Origin: DASWVC01 sp036401335
GTDB lineage: Bacteria; Verrucomicrobiota; Verrucomicrobiia; Chthoniobacterales; JAFAMB01
Assembly: GCA_036401335.1 (NCBI GenBank)
Contig: DASWVC010000262.1
Location: 1-14,674, forward strand
Direction of reading: 5' to 3'
DNA: 14,674 nt
The translations under genes were made by a program, and so were the position numbers. Position 1 is the stretch's first letter. Every line of letters starts with the position of its first letter. Below are positions 14,295 through 14,674 of this stretch, in pieces. The notes below the pieces were generated by a model. It was not told the origin of the DNA and did no database searches. It saw nothing but the letters and a program-made list of their open reading frames with translations.

Positions 14295-14674
14295 ATGAAC
14301 GACCTCGGATTTTGGAAGATCGTGATCATGGCTGCTGGGATCGGCCCCATGCTGCTGCTCAACATCCGTTACAAAATCAATGGCCTGGTGGCCTTGCTGC
14401 TGGCCTCCCTCTTCGTTGGCGTCCTGGAAGGTCTTGGCCTGATGAAACTCGTGGCCACGATCCAGACGGGCTTCGGCAGCACGCTTGGAAGCCTGGCGCT
14501 GATCGTGGTGTTCGGTGCCGTGCTGGGCCGGCTGATGGTGGACTGCGGTGCGTCTCACCAAATCGCCAGCACGCTGCTGCACAAGTTCGGCCGCCGTTAT
14601 CCTCATCGGAATGATCTTCGGTATCGGGATGTTTTACGAGGTTGCCTTCATCATTCTCGCACCGTTGGTGATCA
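14295..14674 (+). pseudogene. gntP: GntP-family gluconate:H+ symporter, 5' part, with a frame break near 14596; runs off the right edge
   Basis: From the ATG at 14295 (AAGGA at 14283-14287) the frame encodes a GntP-family N-terminus. It contains two or three membrane segments and the blocks GIGPMLLLNIRYKINGLVAL, LVATIQTGFGSTLGSLALIV and GAVLGRLMVDCGASHQIA, then STLLHKFGRRY. From 14596 the family sequence continues in the next frame as VILIGMIFGIGMFYEVAFII to the window edge, while the original frame turns into non-membrane sequence (PHRNDLRYRDVL). About five or six residues normally found between 'FGRR' and 'VVLIG' are also missing, which points to a small deletion that shifts the frame. It may be a true pseudogene or an assembly or base-calling error. 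GntP carriers import gluconate and other aldonates, which fits the neighbouring sugar-acid genes. The remaining two-thirds of the gene are not visible. Confidence 0.8.

Noticed and set aside
1..14674. CRISPR array, tRNA, rRNA, transposon ends or integrase
   Set aside because: No regularly spaced direct repeats, no cloverleaf or rRNA-like segments, and no transposase or integrase motif was seen on either strand.

Overview
The window is GC-rich (roughly 60-65 % by eye), gene-dense DNA from a free-living, chemoheterotrophic bacterium. A stand-alone LigD polymerase gene, a Tat-exported ferritin-like protein, sugar-acid catabolism genes and an enlarged adenylate-kinase-like protein suggest a soil or sediment lineage such as Verrucomicrobiota. 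That assignment is an impression from gene content and was not tested. I found no rRNA, tRNA, CRISPR array, insertion sequence or phage gene.

Layout. At 1-287 (minus) lies the N-terminal part of an exported protein of unknown function. At 408-1691 (plus) is a LarA-family nickel-pincer 2-hydroxyacid racemase/epimerase with every catalytic residue, overlapping tail-to-tail with a stand-alone LigD polymerase domain (1648-2637, minus). Just upstream of ligD, on the same strand, is a short decayed fragment of the NHEJ partner Ku. At 3300-4619 (plus) is the most unusual gene: an ArsR-type winged-helix DNA-binding domain fused to a fold-type II PLP enzyme of the threonine dehydratase/serine racemase kind, with palindromes directly in front of it. 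Then come, on the minus strand, the protein AMPylator SelO (4675-6150) and a classical SDR oxidoreductase (6337-7083), and on the plus strand a Tat-exported ferritin-like protein (7598-8509).

The right half is a sugar-acid region. kdgT (8806-9819), a DUF1537 four-carbon-acid kinase (9823-11223) and PdxA2 (11220-12236) form a tight plus-strand operon with a 3-nt gap and an ATGA overlap. It should import a sugar acid, phosphorylate a C4 aldonate (D-threonate or D-erythronate) at O4 and oxidatively decarboxylate it to dihydroxyacetone phosphate. Convergent to it lie a SIS-domain phosphohexuloisomerase-like protein (13513-14082) and an adenylate-kinase-like protein (12268-13464), probably co-transcribed on the minus strand. 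Divergent from them, a GntP-family gluconate permease gene starts at 14295 and runs off the window. Its reading frame is broken near 14596, so it is either a pseudogene or contains a sequence error.

Best leads: the ArsR-PLP fusion, a possible fold-type II counterpart of the MocR regulators; the SIS protein whose phosphate-binding loop is altered; the possible functional link between the LarA racemase and the C4-acid operon, since D-erythronate and D-threonate are C2 epimers; and the remnant of Ku beside an intact LigD polymerase.
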